Source: Methylophilales bacterium MBRSF5 (GTDB taxonomy: Bacteria > Pseudomonadota > Gammaproteobacteria > Burkholderiales > Methylophilaceae). Taken from it: 64,000 nt of DNA. The notes beneath the pieces were generated by a model. That model was not told where the DNA came from. It searched no databases and saw nothing but the letters and a program-made list of their open reading frames with translations. Below, in pieces: positions 61,188 to 64,000 of this stretch (its first letter is position 1; each line of letters begins with the position of its first letter). Position numbers and translations under genes: made by a program. The stretch lies in NCBI GenBank assembly GCA_001044335.1, contig CP011001.1:1054001-1118000 (forward strand). The letters are read 5' to 3'.

Positions 61188-62005
61188 TGAGGCTGTCCGT
61201 TTGGATAAAATTTTAATTTAATTTTTTTAAGTTTGGTAAAAATTTTTGGGTCTGTTGGTACTGGTAGTGGTTCAGATTGATATATTGCTCTTTCGACGGC
61301 TTCATCGCAGCTTAAATTTCCACTTGAGTTTTTCAAGACTGGATCATTTAAAAGCTCCCCTGATGGTAATAATGTAATTTCAAAGCTTAAGCTTAAATAA
61401 TCCAAACCACATAAATTATTATTTACATTCTGTTGTATTTTTTGCTGAATTAACGCCTTATATTTATCAATCACTGATTTATTTTTACCAGCTTCCATAT
61501 CTTGATCTGCTTGTATCGCAATTCTTTCCGATTTCTTTTTATCCTCTGAAATAATTTCTTGTTCAGCATTTTGAGCATCTTGTTCTAATAACTCTTTTTG
61601 TAATTTTTCTAATTTCTCTTGCTGAAGTAATTGGTCCTGGAGTTGTTTGATCTGCTCTTGTTTTAGAAGCTCTTGTTGTACTTTCTTAATTTGTTCTTGT
61701 TTCTTTTTTTCTGCTAGCTCTTTTTCTTTTTTCTTCTTAAGGTTAATTTCAGCTTGAGTATCTTTAATTTGTTGATTCACCTTGGGAATTGATTTTTCAG
61801 CTTTTGCAGGCTTGACCTGTTTTGGTTTTGGTGGTGTTTGAGCTTGTTCTTTCACTGTGGGGACAGCTTCCCATAATTCTATTTCACCAAAATAAGGATA
61901 TTGCGGAGACCATTGCACAGTAAAAATCATGACAAAAAAAATAGACAGGTGAATAAGTAAAGAAAATAAATTTGACTGTAAATTTATATTTTCATCGTAA
62001 TTCAT
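61184..62005 (-). CDS. tolA: Cell envelope protein TolA
   Basis: 273 residues. One N-terminal membrane helix (LFSLLIHLSIFFVMIFTV), a long Lys/Glu/Gln-rich helical domain II (about residues 50-165), and a C-terminal domain with a CGLDY...LSCDEAVERAIYQSEPLPVP Cys pair. It spans the periplasm and links TolQR to Pal/TolB. Confidence 0.94.
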   Translation of the reverse strand: MNYDENINLQSNLFSLLIHLSIFFVMIFTVQWSPQYPYFGEIELWEAVPTVKEQAQTPPKPKQVKPAKAEKSIPKVNQQIKDTQAEINLKKKKEKELAEKKKQEQIKKVQQELLKQEQIKQLQDQLLQQEKLEKLQKELLEQDAQNAEQEIISEDKKKSERIAIQADQDMEAGKNKSVIDKYKALIQQKIQQNVNNNLCGLDYLSLSFEITLLPSGELLNDPVLKNSSGNLSCDEAVERAIYQSEPLPVPTDPKIFTKLKKIKLKFYPNGQPQ

Positions 62006-62016
62006 TTATGTATCAA

Positions 62017-62403
62017 TTACTTTTCTGGTTTAAGTAATAAGCCCACTTTATGGATCTGATTTTGTTTCAATAAATCCATAACCGTGACCACATTCTCATA
62101 TTGCGTCTTTTTGTCTGCTGCAATCACGACAGATAGCTCTGGATTTTTTTCAAGCTTTTGATTTAATTTAATCAACAATGCATCCGCTTTGATTTTTTTT
62201 CCTTCCATCTCAAGACTGCCATCTTTTTTGACAGATACTGTGATTGGGGTATTTTGTTGTTTTAAATCTTGGCCCACACGAGGTAATTCAACCACTCCAG
62301 GATTAGTCATCGGTGCTGTAACCATAAAAATCACCAATAACACCAACATTACATCAATATATGGAACCACATTGATATTGTTCATTAAGCGACGTTTTTT
62401 CAT
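62017..62403 (-). CDS. tolR: TolR/ExbD-type proton-channel subunit
   Basis: 128 residues with one helix that carries the essential Asp (NVVPYIDVMLVLLVIFMVTAPM) and a periplasmic domain. It forms the TolQR motor with TolQ. The stop of tolQ and start of tolR touch at 62403. Confidence 0.96.
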   Translation of the reverse strand: MKKRRLMNNINVVPYIDVMLVLLVIFMVTAPMTNPGVVELPRVGQDLKQQNTPITVSVKKDGSLEMEGKKIKADALLIKLNQKLEKNPELSVVIAADKKTQYENVVTVMDLLKQNQIHKVGLLLKPEK

Positions 62404-63074
62404 TACGCTCTGCGATCCACGTTATTAATAAATTCCTCCATAAAACTCTCATAACGAATAGCCAATCGATCCACCTTGGCTGCAAATCTGTTGTATGCAA
62501 TTACCGCTGGGATTGCAGCAAATAAACCAATGGCCGTTGCGATCAATGCTTCAGCAATGCCTGGAGCAACTTGAGCTAAGGTAGATTGAGCGACATTAGA
62601 AAGACCAATAAAAGAATTCATAATGCCCCATACTGTTCCAAACAAACCAATATAAGGACTTACAGATCCAACACTAGCTAAAAATGGAAGATGTCTTTCA
62701 AGGGAATCAAGCTCACGATTATATGCAACTTGCATAGCTCGCCGAATACTTTCTTTACTTTGTTTGTCTAATTTTTGATCTTTTGTACTCGCTATAAATT
62801 CCTTATAGCCAGCAAAAAAAATTGATTTTAATCCGCCAACATTATTTGAAGAATGGCTCGCAGACTCATAGAGCTGCTTAAGCTGAGCTCCTGCCCAAAA
62901 ATATTTTTCAAATTCTGTAGCGTGCACTTCTGCATTTTTGATTGTTTTTATTTTTATAAAAATATATTTCCACGAAAAAACAGAGGCAGCAATTAAGATT
63001 AACATCACTAATTGAACAGGAATGCTTGCTCCCATTACCAAGGATAAAAAGGAAAGATCACCACCTAGGCTCAT
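62403..63074 (-). CDS. tolQ: TolQ/ExbB-type proton-channel subunit
   Basis: 223 residues with three membrane helices. The conserved second and third helices include VGSVSPYIGLFGTVWGIMNSF and GIAEALIATAIGLFAAIPAVIAYN. Uses the proton motive force to energise TolA. It shares one base with ybgC upstream. Confidence 0.96.
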   Translation of the reverse strand: MSLGGDLSFLSLVMGASIPVQLVMLILIAASVFSWKYIFIKIKTIKNAEVHATEFEKYFWAGAQLKQLYESASHSSNNVGGLKSIFFAGYKEFIASTKDQKLDKQSKESIRRAMQVAYNRELDSLERHLPFLASVGSVSPYIGLFGTVWGIMNSFIGLSNVAQSTLAQVAPGIAEALIATAIGLFAAIPAVIAYNRFAAKVDRLAIRYESFMEEFINNVDRRA

Positions 63075-63481
63075 TATTTATTCTCCATTAATAATTTTAT
63101 TTCATTTGGGATTCGCATCGGCTTCATCGAAATGGAGTTAACTGATGCAACAACAACTCGAGATTCAATTAAAAGCTCAGATGAGCGAAAAATCTTTTGC
63201 TCAAGCTCAATTTTCACTGATCCCAATTTATCCAATTTTGTTTGAACCTCTATTTCATCATTAAAAACAGCGGGTCTCATAAATTTTATATCAATTTCAT
63301 GAACAACAAACATTAAGTTTAGATTATCTTTTAACGCTTTCTGGTCAATTTCAAAATCTCTTAACCACTCCGTTCTGGCTCGCTCCATAAATTTTAAATA
63401 ATTGGAATGGTAAACCACGCCCCCACTATCGGTGTCTTCATAATATATTCTTATTGGCCAGTGATGAATCCGTCCTACCAT
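63074..63481 (-). CDS. ybgC: Tol-Pal associated acyl-CoA thioesterase YbgC
   Basis: 135 residues, hot-dog fold: [32 protein letters not shown] holds the 4HBT catalytic Asp in D-x-x-G-x-V-Y-H. Cytosolic thioesterase encoded first in most tol operons. It overlaps ruvB by 7 bases. Confidence 0.94.
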   Translation of the reverse strand: MVGRIHHWPIRIYYEDTDSGGVVYHSNYLKFMERARTEWLRDFEIDQKALKDNLNLMFVVHEIDIKFMRPAVFNDEIEVQTKLDKLGSVKIELEQKIFRSSELLIESRVVVASVNSISMKPMRIPNEIKLLMENK

Positions 63482-64000
63482 AAATTTTTTGTATTACTCG
63501 ATTGATCAATTTGAATATTAAAATGTTTCAAACTGAGATCTGTAGCTATTCTTCCTTTAGGAGTTCTCATCAAGTAACCTTGCTGAATTAAATAGGGCTC
63601 AATTACATCTTCAATCGTTTCTTTTTCTTCACCGATCGCAGCCGCTAAATTATCCAGGCCAACTGGCCCTCCTTTAAATTTTTCAATGATTGCTAACAGT
63701 AATGCGCGGTCCATGTTATCTAAACCAATTTTATCTACATCTAACATTTTTAAGGCAGCGTCGGCTGTTTTATCATTAACATTTCCGTCTGCTTTAACCG
63801 AGGCATAATCTCTCACACGTCGTAATAAACGATTAGCAATTCTTGGTGTTCCTCGTGATCTTTTAGCAATTTCTACTGCGCCTGAGTCATCAATAAAAAT
63901 ATCAAGCAACTTTGCTGATCTTTTTACAATTTTGATTAACTCATCCTGCGAGTAAAATTCCAAACGAGAAACTATTCCAAAACGATCTCGAAGAGGGTTG
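63475..64000 (-). CDS. ruvB: Holliday junction branch-migration ATPase RuvB, C-terminal part (cut by window edge)
   Basis: About 175 C-terminal residues. The frame is open to base 64000, where [17 protein letters not shown] (the sensor region) continues upstream, so the Walker motifs lie outside the window. Present are [18 protein letters not shown] (arginine sensor 2) and the winged-helix domain ([28 protein letters not shown]). It drives branch migration with RuvA. Confidence 0.95.
   Translation of the reverse strand, partial: NPLRDRFGIVSRLEFYSQDELIKIVKRSAKLLDIFIDDSGAVEIAKRSRGTPRIANRLLRRVRDYASVKADGNVNDKTADAALKMLDVDKIGLDNMDRALLLAIIEKFKGGPVGLDNLAAAIGEEKETIEDVIEPYLIQQGYLMRTPKGRIATDLSLKHFNIQIDQSSNTKNLW

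Overview
The window reads as chromosome from an AT-rich, small-genome betaproteobacterial methylotroph, most likely Methylophilaceae (OM43/Methylopumilus-like). That placement is my inference. It rests on a lanthanide-type methanol dehydrogenase (XoxF) with its periplasmic partner and cytochromes, with no calcium-type mxaF in view, on the rpsU-yqeY-dnaG-rpoD and ruvB-ybgC-tolQRAB-pal-cpoB-queE-queC gene orders, and on short intergenic gaps.

Layout. 1-4744: molybdopterin, TonB, peroxiredoxin, PhoH-like and LplT-like genes on the plus strand. 4747-10309: minus-strand methanol-oxidation block xoxF, xoxJ, xoxG-like cytochrome c, a near-copy of that cytochrome as a lipoprotein, and a type II NADH dehydrogenase. 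10638-18919: peptidase, YihY fused to a cyclic-nucleotide-binding-like domain, TPR/oxygenase, antiporter, RodZ-like protein, umuDC and HU. 18992-24452: a czcCBA-type metal efflux operon. 24506-28571: SDR, AlkA-like glycosylase, MsrA and a run of small lineage-specific genes. 28613-31207: an ECF sigma factor, a membrane protein that is probably its anti-sigma, and an exported Sel1-repeat protein. 31542-47202: a 15.6-kb genomic island inserted in the 3' half of a tRNA(CAU) gene. 47239-64000: housekeeping genes (rpoD-dnaG-yqeY-rpsU, tsaD, plsY, folB, xerD, rpsP-rimM-trmD-rplS, queC/queE, tol-pal, ruvB).

The island carries a tyrosine recombinase translationally coupled to a divergent family-A-polymerase-like protein, a four-gene nuclease/methyltransferase/helicase/GIY-YIG block that looks like a phage-defence or restriction system, a five-gene overlapping operon encoding exported repeat peptides, a membrane protein and a PPP-family phosphatase, and a three-gene set of exported proteins (Sel1, unknown, ClpP-fold).

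The most striking observation is a shared promoter-like motif, TCCTGAC-N14/15-NCATCT. It occurs at four places: before the ECF sigma gene, before the exported Sel1 gene, and before two related structured RNAs. One RNA is divergent from the sigma gene and holds two tandem H-type pseudoknots. The other is the leader of the island Sel1 gene and holds one. This suggests an ECF regulon that joins the chromosomal Sel1 cluster, an island operon and a new family of pseudoknot RNAs. I found it by eye; no database search was possible.
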